6,206 bases of DNA from DASUKL01 sp036278755. Lineage in GTDB: Bacteria; Chloroflexota; Limnocylindria; Limnocylindrales; CSP1-4. This document shows, piece after piece, positions 1-5,666 of the stretch (position 1 is the first letter of the stretch; the number at the start of each line of letters is the position of its first letter). Both the position numbers and the translations under genes were made by a program. The notes beneath the pieces were generated by a model that saw only the letters and a list, made by a program, of their open reading frames with translations, had not been told where the DNA came from and did no database searches. The DNA lies in NCBI GenBank assembly GCA_036278755.1, contig DASUKL010000120.1, positions 1-6,206 on the forward strand, written 5' to 3'.

Positions 1-587
1 GCCCGGATGGCGCCGATGAGGGAGTACTTGTTGAAGCTGGCCCAGCCGCCCATCATCACGCCCACGACGCTGATGCCGCCCACGGCGAAGAAGTAGAGCA
101 GGCCGATGTTGAAGTCCTGGCCGTAGAGCCCCGGAGCAAAGGGCAGGACCATGGCCGTCATGACGATGGCCAGGAAGACGACCACCGGGGCCAGGGTGAA
201 GACCGGGACGTCGGCGGCGGTGGGGGTGAAGTCCTCCTTGGCCAGCACCTTGAGGCCGTGGATGGTGGACTGGAGGGTGCCCCAGGGCCCGACCCGGTTG
301 GGGCCGATGCGCTGGTTCATCAGCGCGATGACCTTCATCTCCAGGTAGATGATGATGAAGGCCATGGGCGGGGCCAGGATGAGGATCAGCGTGGCGGCGA
401 TGAGGAAGCGGACGATGCCGATGTTGTCGGCCAGCAGCTGGACGATCCAGGTGGCGATGAAAGGGATGACCCCGAAGGCCGTGCCGGCCAGGATGATGAG
501 GCCGAGAAGGCCCAGGCCGACCAGGGTGGGCAGGACCAGCTTGCCGGCCAGCGAGAGACGGCTCCAGGGGCGGGCGATGACGTTCAT
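1..587 (-). CDS. nuoH: NADH-quinone oxidoreductase subunit H (NuoH), 5' part only
   Basis: NuoH is the membrane subunit of respiratory complex I that forms the quinone access chamber at the base of the hydrophilic arm. I translated 195 codons by hand from the ATG at 587; the gene runs off the left edge. Recognisable NuoH blocks are NQRIGPNRVGPWGTLQ (residues 91-106), HGLKVLAKEDFTP (110-122) and GGWASFNKYSLIGAIR (180-195). Hydrophobic, probably membrane-spanning, stretches lie near 17-50, 57-82, 128-151 and 160-183. Two oddities: the family's ERK/ERR motif before the QxRxGP loop reads LEMK (82-85), and this motif falls about 47 residues later than in E. coli or Thermus, leaving an extra hydrophobic N-terminal segment. 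No internal start before the first canonical helix could remove that segment. The start lies 10 bp after the nuoD stop with no clear Shine-Dalgarno sequence, suggesting translation coupled to nuoD. Identity is secure; the true length is unknown. Confidence 0.95.
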   Translation of the reverse strand, partial: MNVIARPWSRLSLAGKLVLPTLVGLGLLGLIILAGTAFGVIPFIATWIVQLLADNIGIVRFLIAATLILILAPPMAFIIIYLEMKVIALMNQRIGPNRVGPWGTLQSTIHGLKVLAKEDFTPTAADVPVFTLAPVVVFLAIVMTAMVLPFAPGLYGQDFNIGLLYFFAVGGISVVGVMMGGWASFNKYSLIGAIR

Positions 588-597
588 CGCGTGCGGC

Positions 598-1824
598 TCA
601 CTTGTCGATGCCGCCCATGATCGGATCGAGGCTGGCGAGGATGGCCATGAGGTCGGCGATGAGCGTGCCGGGGACCATCTGGGTGACGGCCTCGAGATTG
701 AAGAAGGACGGGTCGTGGAGGCGCAGCCGGTAGGGCTGGTCCGTGCCATCGCTCATGGCGTAGACGCTGTACTGCCCGCGGGGGCTCTCGATCGAGGCGA
801 ATGAGCGCCCCGGCCGGGGCCGCAGGAGGCGCGGCAGCTTGGCCATGATGGGCCCGTCGGGGATCTGCTCCAGGACCTGGTCGATGATGCGCATGCTCTG
901 CTTGATCTCGTCGAGGTGAAGCAGGTAGCGGGCGTAGGAGTCGCCCTCGGTCCGGGTGGGGACCTCGAAGTCGAGCTCAGGGTAGACGCTGTAGGGGTGT
1001 GCCCGACGGACGTCGTAGGGCACCCCGGTGGCCCGCAGGGGCGGCCCGGTGACGCAGTTGCGGATGGCCGTCTCGCGATCGAGGACGCCCAGGCCGCGGG
1101 TCCGCTTGACGAAGATCTCGTTCTCGTTGAGGAGCCGCATGTTGTCGTCGAGGCGCTTGCCGGCGTGGCCCATCCAGTCGCCCAGGCGGCTCATGAACTC
1201 GTGGTTCAGGTCGCCGTTGACGCCGCCGATGCGCATGTAGTTGTAGAGCAGACGCTGGCCGGTCAGGGCGGCCAGCATCTCGGCGATCTCGTCGCGCTCG
1301 ATGAAGCCGTAGAGGACGGGCGTGATGGCCCCCACGTCGAGGGCCAGCCAGCCGATGTAGAGGCCGTGGCTGAGGATGCGGGTCAGCTCCATGGCCAGCA
1401 CCCGGATGTACTCGGCCCGCCGTGGTACGCGCAGGTCGAGCAGCTTCTCGGCGGCGTAGACCGGGACCATCTCGCTGAACATCGAGGCGATGTACTCGAG
1501 CGGATCGCAGTGACTGATGACCATGTGCCAGTCGCTGTTCTCGCAGATCTTCTCCACGCCCCGGTGGAGGTAGCCCAGGACGGGGTCGAGGTCGACCACG
1601 ATCTCGTCCTCGATCTTGGTCACCAGCCGCAGCACGCCGTGGGTCGAGGGATGGTGAGGCCCGATGTTGATGAGCATCTCGCCCTCCTGGAGGGCGTAGA
1701 ACTCGGCCTCCCGCTCGGTCCGCGGGGGGTACGGCGGCACGGCGTCGTAGAGTGTCGCCGGACGCTCGACGAAGACCTCCGGGTCGTCCAGGGAGCGGAC
1801 GCGCGTCTGTTGGGGGGCGGTCAT
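598..1824 (-). CDS. nuoD: NADH-quinone oxidoreductase subunit D (NuoD, 49 kDa subunit)
   Basis: NuoD is the hydrophilic-arm subunit that, with NuoB and NuoH, builds the quinone reduction site of complex I; it descends from the large subunit of NiFe hydrogenases. The 408-residue length is normal. Visible family blocks: INIGPHHPSTHGVLR (52-66), GYLHRGVEKICEN (84-96), CDPLEYIASM (106-115), RIGGVNGDL (198-206), and the C-terminal SPRGQYSVYAMSDG (347-360) and DPSFFNL (371-377). His62 and Tyr111 align with the quinone-headgroup residues known in Thermus Nqo4 (His38 and Tyr87). The open frame extends upstream to 2205, but the ATG at 1824 is chosen because it overlaps the nuoC stop as ATGA, the usual coupled junction, and because the upstream residues are only a shadow of nuoC. 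The hydrogenase metal-binding cysteines are absent, as expected for NuoD. Confidence 0.97.
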   Translation of the reverse strand: MTAPQQTRVRSLDDPEVFVERPATLYDAVPPYPPRTEREAEFYALQEGEMLINIGPHHPSTHGVLRLVTKIEDEIVVDLDPVLGYLHRGVEKICENSDWHMVISHCDPLEYIASMFSEMVPVYAAEKLLDLRVPRRAEYIRVLAMELTRILSHGLYIGWLALDVGAITPVLYGFIERDEIAEMLAALTGQRLLYNYMRIGGVNGDLNHEFMSRLGDWMGHAGKRLDDNMRLLNENEIFVKRTRGLGVLDRETAIRNCVTGPPLRATGVPYDVRRAHPYSVYPELDFEVPTRTEGDSYARYLLHLDEIKQSMRIIDQVLEQIPDGPIMAKLPRLLRPRPGRSFASIESPRGQYSVYAMSDGTDQPYRLRLHDPSFFNLEAVTQMVPGTLIADLMAILASLDPIMGGIDK

Positions 1825-2378
1825 GCCAGCCCCGAACGATCGCGCCGGGCGGGCGCCCCAGCTACCGCCCCGATGGGCTGGCGCATCTGCTCGACCTCGC
1901 GCACGCCCAGGCCCGGCGAGCGCGACGCCTCGTCGGGCAAGGGGAAGTCCTTGCGCAAGGGGAAGCTCTCGTAGTCGGGCGGCATGTAGATGCGACGCAG
2001 GTCGCGGTTGCCCTCGAAGATGATGCCGAACATGTCGTAGGCCTCCCGCTCGGCCCACTCGGCGCCCTTCCACAGGAAGGTCGCCGAGCTGACCCGCGGG
2101 TCGTCGCGCGGCAGGGGGCCGCAGATGACCCGCAGCCAATCCGGGGTGGCCTCCGACCAGAGGTGGTACACGACCTGGAAGTCGGTCCCGGTGTCCACCC
2201 CGCAAAGGTCGGCCAGGACCTCGAAGCGGAGGTCGGGCGCGTCGTGGAGGGCCGTCAGGACATCGGCCACGACGGCCGGCTTGACCCGGATCTCGGTCGT
2301 GTCGTGGCGCGCCGTCACAGGGCCATCCAGCCGCTCCCCGAGCGTCGCGGTCAGGCGGCGGGCGAGGGATCGATCCAT
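1821..2378 (-). CDS. nuoC: NADH-quinone oxidoreductase subunit C (NuoC, 30 kDa subunit)
   Basis: NuoC is the small structural subunit of the hydrophilic arm of complex I that packs against NuoD and supports the quinone-module assembly. The 185-residue product has the typical N-terminal alpha/beta region (1-105) followed by the 30 kDa signature WAEREAYDMFGI (108-119) and IYMPPDYESFPLRKDFPL (130-147). Within the PROSITE-style pattern E-R-E-x2-[DE], Glu110, Arg111, Glu112 and Asp115 are present, but the position that is usually His or Lys is Asn124 (FEGNRDLRR). Beyond the signature is a polar tail of about 35 residues that is not conserved in the family. The ATG at 2378 lies 13 bp after the nuoB stop. 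Its upstream region has no strong Shine-Dalgarno, only AGGA about 13 bases away. The stop overlaps the nuoD start by four bases. nuoC and nuoD are separate genes here, not fused as in E. coli. Confidence 0.96.
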   Translation of the reverse strand: MDRSLARRLTATLGERLDGPVTARHDTTEIRVKPAVVADVLTALHDAPDLRFEVLADLCGVDTGTDFQVVYHLWSEATPDWLRVICGPLPRDDPRVSSATFLWKGAEWAEREAYDMFGIIFEGNRDLRRIYMPPDYESFPLRKDFPLPDEASRSPGLGVREVEQMRQPIGAVAGAPARRDRSGLA

Positions 2379-2391
2379 CCGCGCCGCGGTC

Positions 2392-3183
2392 CTAGACGCC
2401 GGCCGGCACGCTGGGGCCGATCTTGCGCTCGGCCCAGTGGCCGCGCCGCTCCATGATCAGCTGCTGGAGCTTGAGCATGCCGTAGATCAGGCCTTCGGGG
2501 CGGGGCGGACAGCCGGGCACGTAGACGTCCACCGGCATGACCCGATCGATGCCTTGGACGGTGGCGTAGGAGCGCTTGTAGCGGCCGCCGGAGCAGGTGC
2601 AATCGCCCATCGCCACGCACCACTTGGGCTCCGGCATCTGCTCCCACAGGCGGACCAGGGGCCCGGCCATCTTGGTCGTCAGGGTGCCGGCCACGATGAG
2701 CACGTCCGACTGGCGCGGGCTGGCCCGGAAGGGGAACATCCCGAAGCGGTCCATGTCATTCACGCTTGTGGCCGAGGACATCATCTCCATGGCGCAGCAG
2801 GCCAGGCCGGAGAGGAGCGGCCAGAGGCTGTTGAGGCGGATGAGGTCGAGGACGTAGTCGGCCTTGGTGGGGATGACCTCCAGGGCTCCCGACCAGCGGG
2901 CGTTGTCGGTCGGGTCGCCGTGGGCCTCGAGGAGGCCAAGATGCGTGACGGCCGGCACCTCGCCGCCGCCGTAGGCGTTCGGATCGGCCGGGGTCCAGAC
3001 CTCGTTGGGCACGATGATCGGCTCGGCCACCTCGCTCTGCGGCCGGGTGGCGGGCAACGTGGCCGTGGCTGCTCCTGAGCCCTTCGAGGCTGCCGAAGCC
3101 GAGGCCGTTCCTGCGGTCGGGCCCGAAGCGCCCTGGTCGGGGTCGGCCGGCCCGCCGTCGCGGGGTCGCTTCACTGGCGCCAT
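2392..3183 (-). CDS. nuoB: NADH-quinone oxidoreductase subunit B (NuoB) with long N-terminal tail
   Basis: NuoB carries iron-sulfur cluster N2, the last electron carrier of complex I, which passes electrons to quinone. The conserved domain starts near residue 105 of 263. The four N2 ligands are visible: the tandem Cys129-Cys130 in GLACCAMEMM, Cys195 in AMGDCTCSGG and Cys225 in YVPGCPPRPE. FGMFPFRASPRQSD (147-160), TLTTKMAGPL (167-176) and MPEPKW (183-188) are further family blocks. An additional Cys197 sits two residues after a ligand, where most homologues have Asn, Ala or Ser. Residues 1-100 are an unusually long tail, rich in Ala, Gly, Pro and Ser up to about residue 50; usual NuoB proteins total about 160-220 residues. 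The open frame reaches 3294, but the ATG at 3183 is chosen because a good Shine-Dalgarno (GGAAGGGGG, 7-base spacing) precedes it. It overlaps the end of nuoA by 13 bp. Product certain; start fairly sure. Confidence 0.96.
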   Translation of the reverse strand: MAPVKRPRDGGPADPDQGASGPTAGTASASAASKGSGAATATLPATRPQSEVAEPIIVPNEVWTPADPNAYGGGEVPAVTHLGLLEAHGDPTDNARWSGALEVIPTKADYVLDLIRLNSLWPLLSGLACCAMEMMSSATSVNDMDRFGMFPFRASPRQSDVLIVAGTLTTKMAGPLVRLWEQMPEPKWCVAMGDCTCSGGRYKRSYATVQGIDRVMPVDVYVPGCPPRPEGLIYGMLKLQQLIMERRGHWAERKIGPSVPAGV

Positions 3184-3530
3184 GCCAGGACCCCCTTCCG
3201 CCAGGCATACCCCAGCCCGACCATGAGGATGAGGACGAAGACGAGCACCGTCACGAGCCCGGTCAGGCCCAGGCCGCTGAAGGCCAGGGCCCACAGGAAG
3301 ATGAACACGACCTCGATGTCGAAGGCCACGAAGAGCAGGGCGTAGATGTAGAACGGCAGCCCGAAGCGGCCCCAGGTGTCGCCGTAAGTGTCGATGCCCG
3401 ACTCATAGGGCAGGCCCTTGTGCCGGTCGCCCTTGTTGCGATGGCTGATGAGCCACGAGGCGCCGATGGTCAGGAACACGAAGGACGTGCCGGCGAAGGC
3501 GAAGCCGATCACGTACCAGAGTCCGGTCAA
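3171..3530 (-). CDS. nuoA: NADH-quinone oxidoreductase subunit A (NuoA)
   Basis: NuoA is a three-helix membrane subunit at the junction of the two arms of complex I, next to NuoH and NuoJ/K. The 119 residues match the family length. Membrane helices are visible at about 3-28, 57-84 and 86-110. The cytoplasmic loop carries the hallmark YESGIDTYGDTWGRF (42-56), followed by FYIYALLFVAFDIEVVFIF (60-78). Glu43, Asp71 and Glu73 correspond to acidic residues important for function in E. coli NuoA. The start codon is TTG (3528-3530), supported by the adjacent purine-rich GAGAGAGAGG. The next in-frame candidate, a GTG six codons in, would cut into the first helix. This is the first gene of the nuo cluster. 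The 81-bp gap to the upstream gene (3531-3611) contains no clear -35/-10 pair or terminator, so co-transcription with that gene cannot be excluded. The stop overlaps nuoB. Confidence 0.96.
   Translation of the reverse strand: MTGLWYVIGFAFAGTSFVFLTIGASWLISHRNKGDRHKGLPYESGIDTYGDTWGRFGLPFYIYALLFVAFDIEVVFIFLWALAFSGLGLTGLVTVLVFVLILMVGLGYAWRKGVLAWRQ
3191..3199 (-). promoter_or_regulatory. Ribosome binding site deciding the nuoB start
   Basis: On the minus strand GGAAGGGGG ends seven bases before the ATG at 3183. It lies inside the last codons of nuoA. It supports the 263-residue form of NuoB over the longer open frame that begins at 3294. Confidence 0.65.
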
Positions 3531-3534
3531 GCTG

Positions 3535-3544
3535 CCTCTCTCTC
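3535..3544 (-). promoter_or_regulatory. Ribosome binding site for the TTG start of nuoA
   Basis: The minus strand reads GAGAGAGAGG, then four bases (CAGC), then TTG at 3530. The match to a Shine-Dalgarno is moderate, but its position decides for the non-ATG start. Confidence 0.6.
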
Positions 3545-3611
3545 GAAGACGGTTGTGGGCGGAGGACGGGGGCGCGACGTGCAGGAGGCGCGCCGAGAGG
3601 ATGCCCGGTCC

Positions 3612-4838
3612 TCAGGCCATTCTAGCGCCGACGAGCAGGGCCAGCCCCGGCCCGACGAGGCTGTGCCCACCGAGCACGATGGGTACGGCCGAGGACGCCG
3701 CCGACGCGGTGAGGGCGCGCAGCCAGGGGTCGGTCACGGCCTCCGGCCGGAGGAGGTCCGAGGCGTAGCGATCCTCCGGGTCCGGCCAACGGCGCTCGTC
3801 CGCGCCCAGGCGATCGGCCAGGAAGACGCGGGAGTCGATGATGGCCGCATCCGCCAGCTCGGCCACGGCGGCAGCCAGGGCGCTGGGGCCGCCACGGGCC
3901 TCGAGGAGCCGGCCGAGGACGGAACGCGGATGTCGAGCGGGGTGCGTCGCCTGCCCCCGCGCGGCTGGCGGGGATGCGGCGCTGCGGGGGTCGGCCTGGG
4001 CCAGGGGCGAGGAGGCTCGCAGGCCGCGCTCCTCGGACAGGAACCTGATGCGACAGGCGGCCGTCCGCTCCAGGACGGCCAGGCCGCGCGACGAGGCCCG
4101 CCCGGCCACCAGGAGCTCGGCGCGGGGATCGGCCAGCACGGCTCGCAGCTCGGCCAGGTGGGGCACGGCCAGGGTGCCGGTCCAGGGCCGCAGGACGGCC
4201 GGCGGCCGGGGCAGCAGGCCCAGCAGGGCCAGGTCGAGGGGACTGTCGATGTCGGCCGCCAGGCGCTCGCGGCCGGGCAGCTCGCGGACCTCCACCCCGG
4301 CCCGCTCGGCCAGCCAGCGGGGCAGGGCGTTGTCACCGGGCAGGACCGGCAGCCCGGCCAGGGTCTCCGCGGCCCGCGCGATGGCGCAGACGTCGGACGA
4401 GTAGCGGTTGTTGGTCAGGGCCTGGGGGGCGGGACCGGCCGCGGCTGCCACGAGCCGGCGGGCGTCGGCCAGCCGCAGGCGGGGCACCGAGCCGGCGCCC
4501 AGGACGACGAGGCCGTCCGCCGGGGGGAGCGCCGCGGCGACCTCTGCCAGGCGCTGCCCGAAGCTCGCCCCGACGGGCCGGCGATCGATCCGCACCGCAG
4601 CCGCGCCGGCGCGCCGGAAGCGCTCCGCGTGGGCCGCGGCCAGGGCGTCGCGAGCGGCCGCGAGCGTGGCGCTCAGCGGCCCGGCGCTGCTGTCCCGCTC
4701 GACGCTGCCGTCCGGCCCGGCGCTGCCGTCCGGCCCGACGACGCTCGGTGGCCGCACGCTGCCAGCCGGCTTGCTTGCCAAGGGGCCGTCCTCCTTCGCG
4801 GCGGCCGGGTGGAAGATGATGACGGTGACCTCGCCCAT
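3612..4838 (-). CDS. Putative nucleotidyltransferase-like (GT-A fold) protein with unknown C-terminal domain
   Basis: I do not recognise this 408-residue protein as a named gene. Its N-terminal half resembles the GT-A-fold nucleotidyl/glycosyl transferase group (CofC, MobA, DUF2064). It has a hydrophobic first strand VTVIIFHP (4-11), then FGQRLAEVAAALPPADGLVVLGAGSV (93-118), matching the FGERL...VVxIGxDxP block, and then ADIDSPLDLALL (195-206), matching the DIDTPEDL motif. The usual Asp of the GxDxP motif is missing (GAGSVP), so catalysis is doubtful. Residues 12-55 form a Gly/Pro/Ser/Asp insertion with hexapeptide repeats, and 272-305 is another low-complexity linker. The C-terminal region (306-400) has no family I can name. 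RYSSDV (145-150) is echoed by RYASDL (357-362). The ATG at 4838 is the first in frame; no Shine-Dalgarno precedes it. It lies upstream of nuoA on the same strand and divergent from folK. The reading frame is favoured over the long antisense frame by this motif content. Confidence 0.75.
   Translation of the reverse strand: MGEVTVIIFHPAAAKEDGPLASKPAGSVRPPSVVGPDGSAGPDGSVERDSSAGPLSATLAAARDALAAAHAERFRRAGAAAVRIDRRPVGASFGQRLAEVAAALPPADGLVVLGAGSVPRLRLADARRLVAAAAGPAPQALTNNRYSSDVCAIARAAETLAGLPVLPGDNALPRWLAERAGVEVRELPGRERLAADIDSPLDLALLGLLPRPPAVLRPWTGTLAVPHLAELRAVLADPRAELLVAGRASSRGLAVLERTAACRIRFLSEERGLRASSPLAQADPRSAASPPAARGQATHPARHPRSVLGRLLEARGGPSALAAAVAELADAAIIDSRVFLADRLGADERRWPDPEDRYASDLLRPEAVTDPWLRALTASAASSAVPIVLGGHSLVGPGLALLVGARMA
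4685..4738. repeat. Three tandem 18-bp repeats inside the 408-residue gene
   Basis: Three consecutive 18-bp units begin at 4685, 4703 and 4721. The last two differ only at the final base (CGCTGCCGTCCGGCCCGG and the same ending in A); the first is diverged. Because the unit is a multiple of three, each adds a hexapeptide (GPDGSA, GPDGSV, ERDSSA; protein residues about 35-53) without shifting the frame. This is probably a slippage-generated linker of variable length. Confidence 0.8.
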
Positions 4839-4894
4839 CGGCGGCGAGTCTACGGTGCCGCTCCGAGGAGGCCGCCCTGCCCACTCGTCATCCC
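4839..4894. promoter_or_regulatory. Divergent intergenic region with possible overlapping -10 boxes
   Basis: These 56 bp separate the 408-residue gene (left) from folK (right) and must hold at least part of both control regions. On the minus strand TAGACT (4852-4847) ends eight bases before the ATG at 4838, a spacing seen in leaderless transcripts, and that gene has no Shine-Dalgarno. On the plus strand TACGGT (4851-4856) could be the folK -10, with a purine-rich GAGGAGG downstream. The two hexamers overlap. No convincing -35 element is seen. The assignment rests only on TAnnnT matches and is tentative. Confidence 0.3.
4864..4871 (+). promoter_or_regulatory. Shine-Dalgarno-like motif upstream of folK
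   Basis: CGAGGAGG is the best Shine-Dalgarno match in the window, but it is too far (23 bases) from the annotated GTG and well placed for the in-frame CTG at 4877. It may mark the real folK start, or be fortuitous. Confidence 0.4.
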
Positions 4895-5461
4895 GTGCGC
4901 GCCTACATCGGCCTGGGGGCCAACCTGGGTGACGCTCCAGCCACCCTGACCGCCGCGGTCCACGCCCTGGCCGCCCTGCCCGGGGCAGGCCTGCGGGGCG
5001 TCTCCTCGCTCTACGGCAGCAGGCCCGTGGGCGTCCTCGACCAGCCCGACTTCCACAACGCCGTGGTCGCCCTCGACGTGCCCCGCGGCCCCGAGCCGCG
5101 GACCGGGGCGTTGGCCCTGCTGACCGCCCTCAAGAGCCTCGAACTGGCCTTCGGGCGTCAGCCTCGTCGGCGATGGGGCGAGCGCGAGCTGGACCTCGAC
5201 CTGCTCGTTTTCGGGCGTCGGCGGATCGTCGTCGAGGACGGGCCCTTGCCCCTCGTGGTGCCCCATCCTCGGTCCGCCGAGCGGCTCTTCGTGCTGGCCC
5301 CCCTGGCCGAGCTGGTGCCGGGCCTCGTCCCGCCGGGCTGGACCATGACCGTGGGCCGCGCCGCCCGCCAGGCTCGGACGGCCGAGGCGCCCGACGCCGT
5401 ACGCCGCATCGCCGCATGGGACGCCGCGACCCGTACCTGGCGGCCACGTCCGCCCGCCTGA
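4895..5461 (+). CDS. folK: 2-amino-4-hydroxy-6-hydroxymethyldihydropteridine pyrophosphokinase (HPPK)
   Basis: FolK transfers pyrophosphate from ATP to 6-hydroxymethyl-7,8-dihydropterin, giving the substrate for dihydropteroate synthase in cytoplasmic folate synthesis. The 188-residue protein has the whole set of family motifs: AYIGLGANLGD (3-13), SRPVGVLDQPDFHNAV (42-57), the HPPK signature RWGERELDLDLLVFG (93-107) with Asp100 and Asp102 as the two magnesium-binding aspartates, and the C-terminal PHPRSAERLFVLAPLAEL (123-140). Residues after about 150 are a variable tail. The start chosen is GTG at 4895, giving the normal N-terminus. A strong Shine-Dalgarno-like CGAGGAGG (4864-4871) lies 23 bases before this GTG but only five bases before an in-frame CTG (4877), which would add six residues (LPTRHP). 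Leaderless or CTG initiation are both possible. folP and folB, common neighbours, are not seen here. No terminator follows; an 8-bp repeat array begins 36 bp downstream. Confidence 0.95.
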   Translation: MRAYIGLGANLGDAPATLTAAVHALAALPGAGLRGVSSLYGSRPVGVLDQPDFHNAVVALDVPRGPEPRTGALALLTALKSLELAFGRQPRRRWGERELDLDLLVFGRRRIVVEDGPLPLVVPHPRSAERLFVLAPLAELVPGLVPPGWTMTVGRAARQARTAEAPDAVRRIAAWDAATRTWRPRPPA

Positions 5462-5497
5462 CGTTTTCAGGCTCCTTCCTCCGTCTTCCCACGACCT

Positions 5498-5614
5498 CTC
5501 GAGCCCCCGAGCCTCCGAGCACCGACGCCCGAGCGGGACCTCTCGAACACCGAAGCCCCCCGAGCTCCCGCGCACCCGAGCCCCCGAGCCCCCGAGCCGC
5601 CGAGCCGCCGAGCC
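5498..5614. repeat. 8-bp minisatellite, consensus CCCGAGCC
   Basis: The heptamer core [C/T/G]CCGAGC recurs with an 8-bp period: at 5498 (variant CTCGAGC), 5506 and 5514, then at 5528, and then in phase at 5559, 5575, 5583, 5591, 5599 and 5607. The spacer base is nearly always C. Between 5535 and 5558 the array is degenerate (CTCGAAC, ACCGAAGCC). It begins 36 bp after the folK stop. The period is not a multiple of three and there is no start signal, so it is unlikely to be coding. It probably arose by replication slippage. Confidence 0.85.
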
Positions 5615-5666
5615 CCAGCACCGACTCCCGAGTCCGCCCTGCGTCCTGGCCCTCGATCGTGCCTCC

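Noticed and set aside
916..1974. Plus-strand open frame (352 codons) antisense to nuoD
   Set aside because: It is a mirror frame of a highly conserved gene; the product is Val/Asp/His-rich with no motif.
1825..2205. N-terminal extension of the nuoD frame
   Set aside because: It overlaps nuoC, encodes no known NuoD sequence, and the ATGA junction at 1821-1824 gives a normal start.
3184..3294. Further N-terminal extension of the nuoB frame
   Set aside because: It lies within nuoA, and the ATG at 3183 has a well-placed Shine-Dalgarno.
3420..4949. Long plus-strand open frame (509 codons) antisense to nuoA and the 408-residue gene
   Set aside because: It overlaps the certain nuoA gene, its product is low-complexity Gly/Gln/Arg-rich with no domain, and such frames are expected opposite GC-rich genes.
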